IMG/VR virus record: IMGVR_UViG_3300027752_000144
Coordinates: 1-20,294 of that record
DNA: 20,294 nucleotides
Source: a virus
Direction: 5' to 3' (one strand)
Within the stretch, counting starts at the first letter, position 1, and each line of letters opens with the position of its first letter. Position numbers and translations under genes: made by a program. The notes beneath the pieces are model-generated. The model saw nothing but the letters and a program-made list of their open reading frames with translations, did no database searches and was not told the origin of the DNA. Shown one piece after another: positions 12,707-20,294 of the stretch.

Positions 12707-14232
12707 TAGATAACAGAGCAGTATTACTCAAACTTAGGAACCCAGCGAAGGTGACGCAGATCATTCCTAAGAGTAAAGAGTTGTCTGGCAACAGAGTGGT
12801 AGTTAATTGGGGCGTAGAAGAAGCCCGTGTGTTAAAGAACTTAAATATAAACATACCTTCCCCGATACGTTCTAGGTACGAGTGGACAGGTAAGTACGAA
12901 CCTATGAAGCACCAGAGAACAACTTCTGAGTTCTTTACGTTGCACAAACGCGGGTTCTGCTTTAACGAGCAGGGTACGGGCAAGACCGCCAGTGCTATAT
13001 GGTCTGCGGACTACCTGCTGAACGAGGGCCACATCAACCGTGTATTAGTGATATGCCCTTTGTCTATCATGCACTCGGCGTGGGTAGACGATCTGTTTAC
13101 ATTCGCCATGCACCGTACAGTAGATGTTGCTTATGGCCCCGCCCCCAAGCGTAGGGAGATCATAGAACGTGGAGCAGAGTTCGTGGTCATTAACTACGAC
13201 GGTGTAGAGATAGTAGCTGACACCATAGCCAACGGTGGGTTTGATCTAATTATTGTAGATGAAGCTACCCACTACAAGAACCCACAGACGAAGCGGTGGA
13301 AGACCCTTAACAAGTTATTAAATTCAGATACGTGGCTGTGGATGATGACCGGCACACCAGCAGCGCAAAGTCCGTTGGATGCCTATGGTCTGGCTAAACT
13401 TGTTAACCCTAATTCAGTGCCACGGTTCTTCAGTGCGTTCAGAGATCAAGTCATGTACAAGGTGACTAACTTCAAGTGGGCGCAGAAAGATACGGCAACC
13501 GATACCGTATATAACGCACTTCAACCTGCCATACGGTTCACCAAGGAAGAGTGCCTAGACCTACCAGACATGGTTTATGTAAAACGAGAAGTAGAACTTA
13601 CTCGACAACAGACTAAGTACTACAAAGAACTTAAAAATAAAATGGTCATGCAAGCTGCGGGAGAACAGATAACTGCTGTAAACGCAGCGGTAGGTATGAA
13701 CAAGCTGTTACAAATATCAGCCGGTGCTGTCTACACCGATGACGGAAGTTCTTTAGAGTTTGATATTAAGCACAGGTACAAGGTGCTGCGCGAGGTCATA
13801 GATGAATCGAGTAAGAAGGTACTTGTGTTCGTACCGTTCAGGCACGTTATAGACATACTATCTGAGAAGTTAACGGCTGATGGTATATCCACTAGCATAA
13901 TTCGCGGTGATGTGTCGGGCGCAAGACGTACCGAAATCTTCAAACAGTTTCAGCAGACAGACACACCACAAGTTCTTGTCATACAACCGCAAGCCGCTGC
14001 CCACGGGGTTACGTTAACCGCTGCGAATACAGTGGTGTGGTGGGGGCCGACCAGTTCTTTAGAGACGTACGCACAAGCTAATGCCCGTGTTCACAGGAAG
14101 GGGCAAGACCATAAGTGTACGGTGGTACAGCTACAAGGTTCAGCGGTAGAGAAGCGAGTGTACTCACTATTAGATAATAGAATTGACGTACATACAAAAA
14201 TGATTGATTTATACAACGAAATACTTGATTAA
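12697..14232 (+). CDS. SNF2-type DEAD-like helicase
   Basis: 511 residues, a compact SNF2/superfamily 2 ATPase. Motifs in order: KHQ (71-73), Walker A QGTGKTAS (92-99), motif Ia VICPLSI (118-124), motif II VDEATH (187-192), motif III MMTGTP (216-221), motif V HGVTLTAANTVVWWG (436-450) and motif VI QANARVHRKGQ (460-470), which supplies the arginine finger. All ATPase motifs are intact. Phage members of this size translocate on double-stranded DNA in replication or recombination, but the exact role is rarely known. AGGAAG precedes the start, and the gene is coupled to the alpha-CTD-like gene. A promoter for the next block overlaps its 3' end. Confidence 0.92.
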   Translation: MQIVDNRAVLLKLRNPAKVTQIIPKSKELSGNRVVVNWGVEEARVLKNLNINIPSPIRSRYEWTGKYEPMKHQRTTSEFFTLHKRGFCFNEQGTGKTASAIWSADYLLNEGHINRVLVICPLSIMHSAWVDDLFTFAMHRTVDVAYGPAPKRREIIERGAEFVVINYDGVEIVADTIANGGFDLIIVDEATHYKNPQTKRWKTLNKLLNSDTWLWMMTGTPAAQSPLDAYGLAKLVNPNSVPRFFSAFRDQVMYKVTNFKWAQKDTATDTVYNALQPAIRFTKEECLDLPDMVYVKREVELTRQQTKYYKELKNKMVMQAAGEQITAVNAAVGMNKLLQISAGAVYTDDGSSLEFDIKHRYKVLREVIDESSKKVLVFVPFRHVIDILSEKLTADGISTSIIRGDVSGARRTEIFKQFQQTDTPQVLVIQPQAAAHGVTLTAANTVVWWGPTSSLETYAQANARVHRKGQDHKCTVVQLQGSAVEKRVYSLLDNRIDVHTKMIDLYNEILD

Positions 14233-14253
14233 GTCATTACTTGCCACTATAGT
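14225..14253 (+). promoter_or_regulatory. Probable sigma70-type promoter for the replication block
   Basis: TTGATT (14225-14230, four of six consensus bases) is followed by a 17-base spacer and TATAGT (14248-14253, five of six). The -35 overlaps the last codons of the SNF2 gene, and the start would lie near 14260, about 20 bases before the ATG at 14281. This is one of few gaps in the second half of the window, which supports a promoter here. It is weaker than the promoter at 232-260. Confidence 0.45.
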
Positions 14254-14280
14254 ATCTTATAAGGCATATGGAGAACCTAA

Positions 14281-14682
14281 ATGACTGATACTGAGCAGAG
14301 TATGCTTACTAAGCTGACTGGAACATACATTAAAATCAGAGATAAGCGTAACGAAGTTAAAGCTGCTTTTGAGGAAGAGTATGAACGGTTGGGTGAACAG
14401 CAAGACCTTATAAAACAAAAACTTATGGATCACTGTAAAGAGCATGGGGTGGAGAGTGTAAAGACAGGCGCAGGTTTGTTTTACCGCACCACAAAAACTA
14501 AGTACTGGACGAACGACTGGGAGCAGATGCACCAGTTCATCGTTGAGGAAAACGTACCAGAGTTATTAGAACGCCGCGTTTCGCAGAAAGCTATAGCGCA
14601 GTACTTAGAAGAGAACCCAGATAAGTTACCTAAAGGGCTTAACAGTGTTACCGAATACACAATAAACGTGAGGAAAAAGTAG
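14281..14682 (+). CDS. Conserved phage protein with N-terminal coiled coil, function unknown
   Basis: 133 residues, TGGAGAA before the ATG. Residues ~10-55 form a charged helix, probably a coiled coil (YIKIRDKRNEVKAAFEEEYE). A conserved block follows: EHGVESVKTGAGLFYRTTKT, then a Trp-containing helix (DWEQMHQFI), then ELLERRVSQKAIAQYLEEN and a basic end (YTINVRKK). This order (coiled coil, GxxSVKTxxG, LLERRVS, PxGLN) recurs in phage replication and recombination regions, from memory, and its function is unknown. The stop overlaps the next GTG start by one base (TAGTG). Confidence 0.7.
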   Translation: MTDTEQSMLTKLTGTYIKIRDKRNEVKAAFEEEYERLGEQQDLIKQKLMDHCKEHGVESVKTGAGLFYRTTKTKYWTNDWEQMHQFIVEENVPELLERRVSQKAIAQYLEENPDKLPKGLNSVTEYTINVRKK

Positions 14683-14930
14683 TGGAACTAGAACCATTAG
14701 TAGAAATAGAAGACGTAGCGAAGCACCTGCGGGTGTCCGTGTCTACGGTTCGGGCATGGCTAAGGCAGAACAAGATACCTAGTAACACATACGTGAAGAT
14801 AGGTAAGACCTATAGGTTTAAGTTGTCAGCCGTAGATTCAGCCTTACTAAACTCTGCAACAGACAGAGCAGCCGATGCGGTGGACTTCGATACCATTGCT
14901 GATGTAATGTCTGAATTTGAGGATCAATAA
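14682..14930 (+). CDS. Helix-turn-helix DNA-binding protein, excisionase-like
   Basis: 82 residues with a GTG start that overlaps the previous stop. Residues 6-55 are a MerR/excisionase-type winged helix-turn-helix: LVEIEDVAKHLRVSVSTVRA, then WLRQNKIPSNTYVKIGKTYR with the typical RF after the wing. A short acidic tail follows. Proteins of this shape include Xis/Cox directionality factors and small regulators, but no integrase is seen here, so a regulatory or replication-accessory role is more likely. It ends with a TAATG overlap into the next gene. Confidence 0.8.
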   Translation: MELEPLVEIEDVAKHLRVSVSTVRAWLRQNKIPSNTYVKIGKTYRFKLSAVDSALLNSATDRAADAVDFDTIADVMSEFEDQ

Positions 14931-15613
14931 TGTCTGAAGGTACTTTTAGGCGTATCAGTATCAGAGGTGGAGAGTTCCGCAAAGTAATTAAAGGTGAAGA
15001 ACACCTTATAGAGTCCGATAGCCTAAACGTAGTTATAGTCAATGCCGCAGGTGTAGGGCGTATGTTCTACAACAACGAGTATGGTAGCGGTAAGTCATCA
15101 TCTCCCATCTGCTGGTCGTCTGATACTACTGTACCTGATCCAGAAGTCCCCGAAGATACTAGGCAGTCTGGGCGGTGCATGGACTGTACGCAGAATATAA
15201 AAGGTTCTGGCAATGGTAATGCCCGTGCCTGTAAGTTTTCTCAGCGGATAGCTGTCACTTTAGATGGCGCACCCAATGAGATTTACCAGATGCAGTTACC
15301 AGCAAATGCTTTGTTTGGTGACGCAACGCGAGGGTGGATGAGTATGCAAGACTATGCAAAACATCTTGCTAAACATGACACCTCCGTCATAACCGTAGTC
15401 ACCAAGATACAATTTGAGGACGATGGTTATATCCCAAAACTTCGGTTTAGACCTGTAAGGGTACTCAAACCAGAAGAGCTAGAAGAAGCCGTGGAAATGA
15501 GCGAACACTCAGATACTGCACGGGCGTTGGCTATGTTACCCCCACCAAAGCGTTGGGATAACGAGTCGCCGTTTGGCGTGGTAGAAGGATTTGTTTACGA
15601 CGCGACAATTTAA
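14930..15613 (+). CDS. Four-cysteine zinc-ribbon-like protein, replication accessory
   Basis: 227 residues starting at a TAATG overlap. The core has four cysteines that could bind zinc: PICWS (Cys61), GRCMDC (Cys83, Cys86) and ACKFSQR (Cys101). The pattern of Asp/Pro-rich turns between Cys61 and the CxxC, then a Gly/Ser/Asn loop, is known to me from phage proteins located beside SSB and primase genes. Their function is not settled. The C-terminus carries SPFGVVEG (213-220), also found in the SSB encoded next. The gene pair and the shared motif suggest a common partner in the replication complex. The next gene is 16 bases downstream. Confidence 0.7.
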   Translation: MSEGTFRRISIRGGEFRKVIKGEEHLIESDSLNVVIVNAAGVGRMFYNNEYGSGKSSSPICWSSDTTVPDPEVPEDTRQSGRCMDCTQNIKGSGNGNARACKFSQRIAVTLDGAPNEIYQMQLPANALFGDATRGWMSMQDYAKHLAKHDTSVITVVTKIQFEDDGYIPKLRFRPVRVLKPEELEEAVEMSEHSDTARALAMLPPPKRWDNESPFGVVEGFVYDATI

Positions 15614-15629
15614 TTAAGGAGAACTAAAA

Positions 15630-16373
15630 ATGAGCGAAGTCTCAATGACCTACATGATAAGTGATGTAGAAGCGATGTACCCCAAGCTGAATAGAACCTA
15701 CAAGTTTGATAATAAAGAGCAGCGTAGTGTTCCCTGCGAACCTTTGGATGACGGTTCGGAATACTCAGTAAATTTTCGTATGTCTCAGGATCAAGCTAAG
15801 AATCTGTTTAAGGCTATGTCTGCGGCTTATAAGGCCAAGAGAGAAGATAGCTGGCCTGAGAAGATTGAAATACCATTTAAGAAAGAAGAAGACGGTACAT
15901 TTACCCACAAAGCCAAGCTAAAGGGTGCGTACGGTAAAGATGTTACTCGTGCTCCTATGCAGGTAGATTCTACAAATGTTAAGTTGGGTGGTGATTTCTT
16001 GTTGACCACAGGTAGCACCATTAACATCAGCATGGCTCTAAACCCCTATACTGGGTCTATGGGCACAGGCGTATCGCTACGTCTAAAGGCCGTGCAAGTT
16101 ATCACTTATAAGCCTATGGAAAACACCTCTCCATTTGGTGTTGTCGAAGGCGGTTTTACCGCTGAAGCTGCCGAGGATGTAAGTCCGTTTGGAGAAGTTG
16201 CCACTACTGTAGCTCCCCCTGCCCCACCTGCTGCTGTAGCTGATGAGGATGATTGGGGTGATGATACCGCTGATACTGCGGTAGCCGAACCTAAGAAGGT
16301 TGTTAAGAAATCTACACCCGCCAAGGTCGAAAAAGAAGATCTGGCTGGTGTACTGGCGGATTGGGACGACTAA
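15630..16373 (+). CDS. Single-stranded DNA-binding protein (phage type)
   Basis: 247 residues, TAAGGAGAA before the ATG. The N-terminal ~160 residues form the binding domain. KLKGAYGKDVTRAPMQVDST and GTGVSLRLKAVQVI are typical of phage SSB-like proteins of the DUF2815/gp2.5-like group, by memory. The C-terminal ~85 residues are a disordered, Pro/Ala/Asp-rich tail ending in the acidic LADWDD. Such acidic tails in phage and bacterial SSBs dock polymerase, helicase and primase. The tail contains SPFGVVEG (167-174) and SPFGEV (185-190); the first is identical to a motif in the preceding protein. It should coat single-stranded DNA at the fork and recruit the primase-helicase encoded next. Confidence 0.8.
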   Translation: MSEVSMTYMISDVEAMYPKLNRTYKFDNKEQRSVPCEPLDDGSEYSVNFRMSQDQAKNLFKAMSAAYKAKREDSWPEKIEIPFKKEEDGTFTHKAKLKGAYGKDVTRAPMQVDSTNVKLGGDFLLTTGSTINISMALNPYTGSMGTGVSLRLKAVQVITYKPMENTSPFGVVEGGFTAEAAEDVSPFGEVATTVAPPAPPAAVADEDDWGDDTADTAVAEPKKVVKKSTPAKVEKEDLAGVLADWDD

Positions 16374-16389
16374 CCGCTAACAACTTATT

Positions 16390-16440
16390 CCGTGGCTAGT
16401 ACTTACGAAGAGGGTGTTTCGGCACCCCTGCCACGGTGCC
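16390..16440 (+). promoter_or_regulatory. Bistable RNA leader upstream of the primase-helicase gene
   Basis: One fold pairs CCGTGGC (16390-16396) with GCCACGG (16430-16436), enclosing the hairpin GGGTG/CACCC (16412-16416 with 16423-16427), which has a UUCG-containing loop. The alternative pairs GGCACC (16421-16426) with GGTGCC (16435-16440), using bases of both helices, and is followed by TCTTGGTTTT, a poor terminator-like tract. The two are mutually exclusive, as in attenuators. The following gene at 16463 lacks a strong Shine-Dalgarno sequence, so control of its translation or transcription by this leader is plausible. Confidence 0.45.
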
Positions 16441-16462
16441 TCTTGGTTTTGGATAAATAAGT

Positions 16463-19303
16463 ATGGATACAAATACATTTTTGAGGAGGGCAGTTAGTGA
16501 TGAGGGTCTCTACTGCATGTTTACTTCTCGTATGTCGGATCAACGTCGGGTTCAAAAATTTTATGATTCACTAGATGAATTAGCAACAGACGCAAAGCAA
16601 TTTGATGGTGATGGGTACGATGTATACTTCGCCCTCGCTTCTTTTACTGAAAGTGGTTCTCGTAAAGTAGGTAACGCTAAACTTCTTAAAGCGTTCTTTT
16701 TAGATTTAGACTGTGGGCCAAGCAAAGATTTCGTAGACCAGAGAGCGGCTTTAGATGCGCTGCGTGCGTTCTGCTCGGTTACTAAGTTGCCCAAGCCTTA
16801 TGTAGTTAACTCTGGGCGTGGGGTGCATACCTATTGGTTCTTGCAAGAAGCTGTCTCTAAAGATGACTGGGTTCCCGTTGCCGAACAGTTAAAGAAGTTA
16901 TGTAGAGAGCACGGGTTTTTAGCTGACCCTGCGGTAACAGCAGATGCGGCTAGGGTGTTACGTGTAGTAGGTACTCACAATCACAAGTCATCTCCCCCAT
17001 CACCAGTACTAGGTATAGGGGTCAACCCACCTCCAGCGGTAGACTTTGATGAGTTTGCCAAGCTGTTGGGTATGGACGAGATACCAGTTCCTAAGAAATA
17101 TACCCCTGCTCCAGCAAGTGCAATGATGCGTGCGCTGATGGGCAACACCAATACTTCGTTTAAAGAGATTCTAAACAAGACTAGCCAAGGCAAAGGGTGT
17201 GAGCAGATTAAACTTATCTACACGGATAGGGACAATTGTTCTGAGCCTTTGTGGAGAGCGGGGCTGTCTATAGCTAAGTTCTGCACCGATGCTGACAAGG
17301 CAATGCACAAACTATCTGACGGACATGAAGGTTATTCGGCAGGGGCTACTACTGAAAAAGCTGCTCTGATAAAAGGCCCGTACCTATGTAACAAGTTTGA
17401 CGAGTTTAACCCTGACGTATGCAAAAACTGTATGCACTGGGGGAAGATAAAGTCCCCTATAACACTAGGCAACACTATTATAGAGGCCACTGCGGAAGAC
17501 AATGTGGTCGAATCTCACTCCGCTACGTTGGCTAATGCACCAGTGCAGAGCTACATAGTACCTACATACCCCAACCCATATTTTAGGGGGGCTAGTGGCG
17601 GGGTGTACGTACGGTCATCCAATGCCGATGGTGACATTGATGAGAAGATCATCTACCACAATGATCTATATGTAGTTAAACGGGTACGTGATGCAGAGAT
17701 AGGTGAAGCTATAGTTATGCGATTACATCTACCCAAAGACGGGGTGAGTGAGTTCACCGTACCTTTAACCGCAGTTACTTCCCGCGAAGAGTTCCGCAAG
17801 CACATGTCTATGCGGGGGGTCGCTGTAAGCAAGATGGATGAAATAATGCAATACACGACAACTTGGGTTAACGAATTACAGGCTACTGTAGTAGCTGATG
17901 AAGCCCACCGTCAGTTTGGTTGGACGAGCGACAAGATGGAGTCGTTCATAGTAGGTAATCAAGAGGTGTTTGGAGATCGTATATCGTTTAACCCTCCAGC
18001 CTCTACTACAGTTGCTATGTTCCCCGCCTTTGACCCAAAAGGTACGTTAGACGCTTGGGTAGAAATGGCTGACTTCTTAAACGTAGATGGGCAGGAAGCG
18101 TATCAGTATATTATGGGGGCATCTTTTGGGTCTGTGCTGATGGAGCTTATGCCCGTAGCATGTTCTGCGTTTCACATTCATAGTAAAGATTCCGGTCTAG
18201 GTAAGACCACTGCATTAGAAGCAGCCCTTACTCCTTGGGGCGACCCGTCAGAGTTGTTACTGGGTAAAGAAGACACCTACAACACCAAGATGAATAGGGG
18301 TGAGGTCTACCACAGCATACCGTTGTTCCTAGACGAGCTTACTAACCTATCCCCTAAAGAACTTAGTAACTTAGCGTACCAGTATGTGAGTGGTAGGCAG
18401 CGTAGACGACTGACAGGTAGTGCAAACGTAGAGCGTTATAACGGATCAGCTTGGAGCTTCACTTCTGTATCTACTGGTAACGTCAGCCTTATTGAGAAGA
18501 TAGGGTTATACAAGCAAGCACCGAAAGCAGAGGCACAGCGGATACTAGAGTATAAGGTAGACCGCTTGTTTAAGACCGCTGGTAGCAAGAGCAGCACAGA
18601 TAAGTGGGCGCTAGACGTTCAAAAGAACTGGGGCCATGCAGGTATACCGTTCGTACAGTACGTTATAAACAATTTGGACGAGGTTAAAAAGCTATTAAGT
18701 GCCGTACAGAAGCGTATAGATAAACGTGCCGTACTCACATCTGAAAACCGATTCTGGTCAGCAGGTGCTGCGTGCTCTATCACAGCTTTGATTCTATGTA
18801 GGCGTATGGGGTTGTTAAGTTATGACCCAGAGAAGGTATGTGCGTGGATAGTGACTGTACTGAAGCGCAACAAGAACGCGGTTACTGACATGAACGAGTC
18901 AGTAGAGCAGATACTCAACGATTACATGGCTGAACACTGGAATAACGTACTGTGGATCAAGAGCACGGATGACCGGCGTAAACAGAACGGCAACGGTATT
19001 GACTCGTTGATAATACCTGACGCAGTGCCCAAGGGTAAGTTTGTAGCTAGATACGAGACTGATGTGAAGAAGGCATACTTGTTACCTAAACCTTTGAAGG
19101 AGTGGTGTGGTAAGCAGCAGATAAACTTTTCATCTTTCTACGACGACCTAAGTAAGAAGCTAGGCGCTAAGAAGTCTAAGATACGTTTGAGCAAGGGTAC
19201 GCACATGGACTTGCCCCCTACCGATGTAATCGTAGTTGGGTTTACCGTAGAAGAAGTACAAGAAGGGGTAGAGTTTGATATGGAGAGTGCGGACGATGAG
19301 TAA
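16463..19303 (+). CDS. Primase-helicase: AEP primase fused to DUF927-type helicase
   Basis: 946 residues. The N-terminal archaeo-eukaryotic primase domain has the DxD metal site in FFLDLDCG (Asp81, Asp83), the SGRGVHTYW motif (117-125, His122) and ARVLRVVGTHNHK (163-175). A cysteine cluster (Cys309, Cys320, Cys323) may form a zinc site before a beta-rich linker. The helicase has Walker A SKDSGLGKTT (574-583), Walker B IPLFLDE (619-625) and a following GRQRRRLTG (644-652), as in DUF927-type replicative helicases. It should prime and unwind DNA at the fork with the polymerase at 8506. All primase and ATPase motifs are intact. The start at 16463 has a weak ribosome binding site, and the C-terminus is acidic. 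Confidence 0.9.
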   Translation: MDTNTFLRRAVSDEGLYCMFTSRMSDQRRVQKFYDSLDELATDAKQFDGDGYDVYFALASFTESGSRKVGNAKLLKAFFLDLDCGPSKDFVDQRAALDALRAFCSVTKLPKPYVVNSGRGVHTYWFLQEAVSKDDWVPVAEQLKKLCREHGFLADPAVTADAARVLRVVGTHNHKSSPPSPVLGIGVNPPPAVDFDEFAKLLGMDEIPVPKKYTPAPASAMMRALMGNTNTSFKEILNKTSQGKGCEQIKLIYTDRDNCSEPLWRAGLSIAKFCTDADKAMHKLSDGHEGYSAGATTEKAALIKGPYLCNKFDEFNPDVCKNCMHWGKIKSPITLGNTIIEATAEDNVVESHSATLANAPVQSYIVPTYPNPYFRGASGGVYVRSSNADGDIDEKIIYHNDLYVVKRVRDAEIGEAIVMRLHLPKDGVSEFTVPLTAVTSREEFRKHMSMRGVAVSKMDEIMQYTTTWVNELQATVVADEAHRQFGWTSDKMESFIVGNQEVFGDRISFNPPASTTVAMFPAFDPKGTLDAWVEMADFLNVDGQEAYQYIMGASFGSVLMELMPVACSAFHIHSKDSGLGKTTALEAALTPWGDPSELLLGKEDTYNTKMNRGEVYHSIPLFLDELTNLSPKELSNLAYQYVSGRQRRRLTGSANVERYNGSAWSFTSVSTGNVSLIEKIGLYKQAPKAEAQRILEYKVDRLFKTAGSKSSTDKWALDVQKNWGHAGIPFVQYVINNLDEVKKLLSAVQKRIDKRAVLTSENRFWSAGAACSITALILCRRMGLLSYDPEKVCAWIVTVLKRNKNAVTDMNESVEQILNDYMAEHWNNVLWIKSTDDRRKQNGNGIDSLIIPDAVPKGKFVARYETDVKKAYLLPKPLKEWCGKQQINFSSFYDDLSKKLGAKKSKIRLSKGTHMDLPPTDVIVVGFTVEEVQEGVEFDMESADDE

Positions 19304-19604
19304 GAATTTTTTAGCAGCAATACGCGCCCAGAACAAAGCATTGGAGATGGGTAAAGAACGCGGTAAACGTGCGTACGCAGATGAGCCGAACATAACGCCA
19401 ATACCCCGTGAAGAACACGGTAAGTTCAGACGCAACCTAACGCCAGAAGAAATTATGCTGGTGTTAAACGCGCAGGGGGAAGGTATACCAAGAGCTAAGA
19501 TAGCCCAGCAAACAGGTATGAAACCCGCTGCGGTGTACAACATATCGCGCAGGTACGAGTTAACTCGCGTTGGTGGGTACAGGGTCTTAGGTAAAGGTGG
19601 TTAA
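19296..19604 (+). CDS. Helix-turn-helix protein of unknown function
   Basis: 102 residues from the ATG at 19296, which overlaps the primase stop; the earlier in-frame start at 19275 lies deeper in the primase gene without a clear site. GGAG lies about 11 bases upstream, a long spacing. The N-terminal half is basic (KNFLAAIRAQNKALEMGKER). The C-terminal half has a resolvase-like helix-turn-helix: LTPEEIMLVLNAQGEGIPRA, then KIAQQTGMKPAAVYNISRRY. It is likely a DNA-binding regulator. It overlaps the next gene by eight bases. Confidence 0.7.
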   Translation: MSKNFLAAIRAQNKALEMGKERGKRAYADEPNITPIPREEHGKFRRNLTPEEIMLVLNAQGEGIPRAKIAQQTGMKPAAVYNISRRYELTRVGGYRVLGKGG

Positions 19605-19842
19605 GAAAGGCACTGTAAGCAGGGGGGTTATCAAGCACGATGACCTTAACCCAGACGGTGTTCGCGTAGTAGTAAACTGGGAAGCTATGGTGGTAGGGGC
19701 ATCTGTGTTCGTACCCTGCATCAATACCGTACTAGCCACTAAAGAACTTAAACGTATAGTAGGTTCCAAGGGCTGGGAATCAGAGACTCAAGTACGTATA
19801 GAGGACAATAAACTAGGCGTGCGTCTGTGGAGAACTCTGTGA
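19597..19842 (+). CDS. Small protein of unknown function, GTG start
   Basis: 81 residues with a GTG start overlapping the preceding gene by eight bases. It starts with a basic segment and has DGVRVVVNWEAMVVGASVFV, a hydrophobic beta-like run; this is probably too interrupted for a membrane segment. The C-terminus looks alpha/beta (TKELKRIVGSKGW). Charged ends and the CI pair (VPCINT) recall small phage proteins, but no family is recognised. It is the last gene of the + strand block, followed by a terminator 45 bases on. Confidence 0.65.
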   Translation: MVKKGTVSRGVIKHDDLNPDGVRVVVNWEAMVVGASVFVPCINTVLATKELKRIVGSKGWESETQVRIEDNKLGVRLWRTL

Positions 19843-19886
19843 TAGCATTATCGGGCAGTGCAACGCTGCTGGTTCTCCATAACCGG

Positions 19887-19908
19887 CCCACCCTTCGGGG
19901 TGGGTTTT
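19887..19908 (+). terminator. Rho-independent terminator ending the + strand block
   Basis: CCCACCC (19887-19893), loop TTCG, then GGGTGGG (19898-19904) followed by TTTT (19905-19908). UUCG tetraloop and GC-rich stem make it a strong terminator on the + strand. On the - strand no T-run follows the hairpin, so it is not clearly bidirectional. It lies at the junction with a convergent gene, whose stop codon overlaps its last bases. Confidence 0.85.
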
Positions 19909-20293
19909 AATCGTTCATAAACCAAGGTTCCTCTTCAAGCCTTCTCTCGGTCTCTCGTGCGTAAGCTCTTAAAGCAGGGCTTAGTGTTACGCCGTTATAC
20001 ATAGTTACAGAAGTCTTGGCGTGCATCTTCAGAGACCGATTGATAGAGTCGGGCGTGATTACTGCCTCTTTACCTTTACTAGAGTGTCTTTGATTGTGTG
20101 CCATGATCTCTTCCATTATATCAGACGGGTTTTCTCCCATACGTATAGCGGTGTATAGCTGCTTTAATAACCTAGATTTGTTCTTAGATACTGTGGTGTC
20201 TATCTTCTTCAGGTCTTGGTTACGCTCTTGTGCGTTTGAGTACTTGGCAGGAGCATACCCAAAGAACTTAGCGGTTAACTCCCCAGCGTTCAT
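19907..20293 (-). CDS. C-terminus of a large PLxRFG-type polyvalent protein (partial)
   Basis: The last ~128 residues of an open frame that reaches the right edge of the window, so the gene very likely begins further right; the Met at 20293 is probably internal. The sequence has ELTAKFFGYAPAKYSNAQER at its left, then helical charged repeats, AIRMGENPSDIMEEIMAHNQ, and ITPDSINRSLKMHAK. This order resembles the C-terminal PLxRFG region of very large phage 'polyvalent' proteins (often over 1,000 residues, probably virion-delivered), where helix, FGxxP, NQ and ITPDSLxRSL elements recur. Assignment is from memory of that pattern. It is convergent with the replication block, implying a separate, probably later, transcription unit. 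Confidence 0.55.
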   Translation of the reverse strand: MNAGELTAKFFGYAPAKYSNAQERNQDLKKIDTTVSKNKSRLLKQLYTAIRMGENPSDIMEEIMAHNQRHSSKGKEAVITPDSINRSLKMHAKTSVTMYNGVTLSPALRAYARETERRLEEEPWFMND

Positions 20294-20294
20294 A

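Noticed and set aside
14241-14253. T7-like promoter fragment (CACTATAG)
   Set aside because: Only the short CACTATAG part matches, no phage RNA polymerase gene is seen, and a sigma70-like reading fits better.

Overview
The window reads as the early/replication region of a tailed double-stranded DNA bacteriophage. Genes are tightly packed and almost all on the + strand, usually with 1-14 base overlaps. The recognisable products are phage-type: family A DNA polymerase with 3'-5' exonuclease, archaeo-eukaryotic-type primase fused to a helicase, single-stranded DNA-binding protein, SNF2 helicase, VRR-NUC and RecB/Cas4-like nucleases. No integrase, rRNA, tRNA or CRISPR array was seen. The host cannot be fixed from sequence. 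The polymerase and gene content resemble phages known mostly from marine viral surveys, but that is inference.

Layout. Positions 1-335 are AT-rich and non-coding, with two families of short direct repeats and one very good sigma70-type promoter. Positions 336-6552 form an operon of a small basic protein, a companion protein, a MoxR AAA+ ATPase, a VWA-like protein with an HExxH metallopeptidase motif, and three unknown proteins. Positions 6553-6751 carry no recognisable gene but are rich in complementary segments and may be a structured RNA with a short leader ORF. Positions 6752-8515 hold small genes, including VRR-NUC and a DUF3310-like protein. Positions 8506-12307 hold DNA polymerase, a winged-helix-like protein with a C-terminal membrane segment, a Cas4/RecB-like nuclease whose N-terminus is in another frame, and an HNH-like protein. 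Positions 12308-12499 are non-coding, with a potential H-type pseudoknot and a strong terminator. Immediately after it comes a 68-residue stand-alone homologue of the RNA polymerase alpha C-terminal domain, then the SNF2 helicase. A second promoter at about 14225 precedes the replication proteins (an HTH protein, a four-cysteine protein, SSB and primase-helicase), with another structured leader before the primase. A terminator at 19887-19908 ends the + strand block. The first gene of a convergent unit, probably the C-terminus of a very large PLxRFG-type protein, enters from the right on the - strand.

The polymerase, primase-helicase, SSB, four-cysteine protein and nucleases probably form one replication/recombination set. 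The SSB and the four-cysteine protein share a short peptide motif, which suggests a common partner. The most unusual points are: the alpha-CTD mimic, which keeps the DNA-contacting residues and sits behind a terminator; a 16-bp GTAC-centred dyad repeated in the first operon and in one later gap, with two copies inside genes in different frames; the frameshifted nuclease; and three RNA-like intergenic segments.
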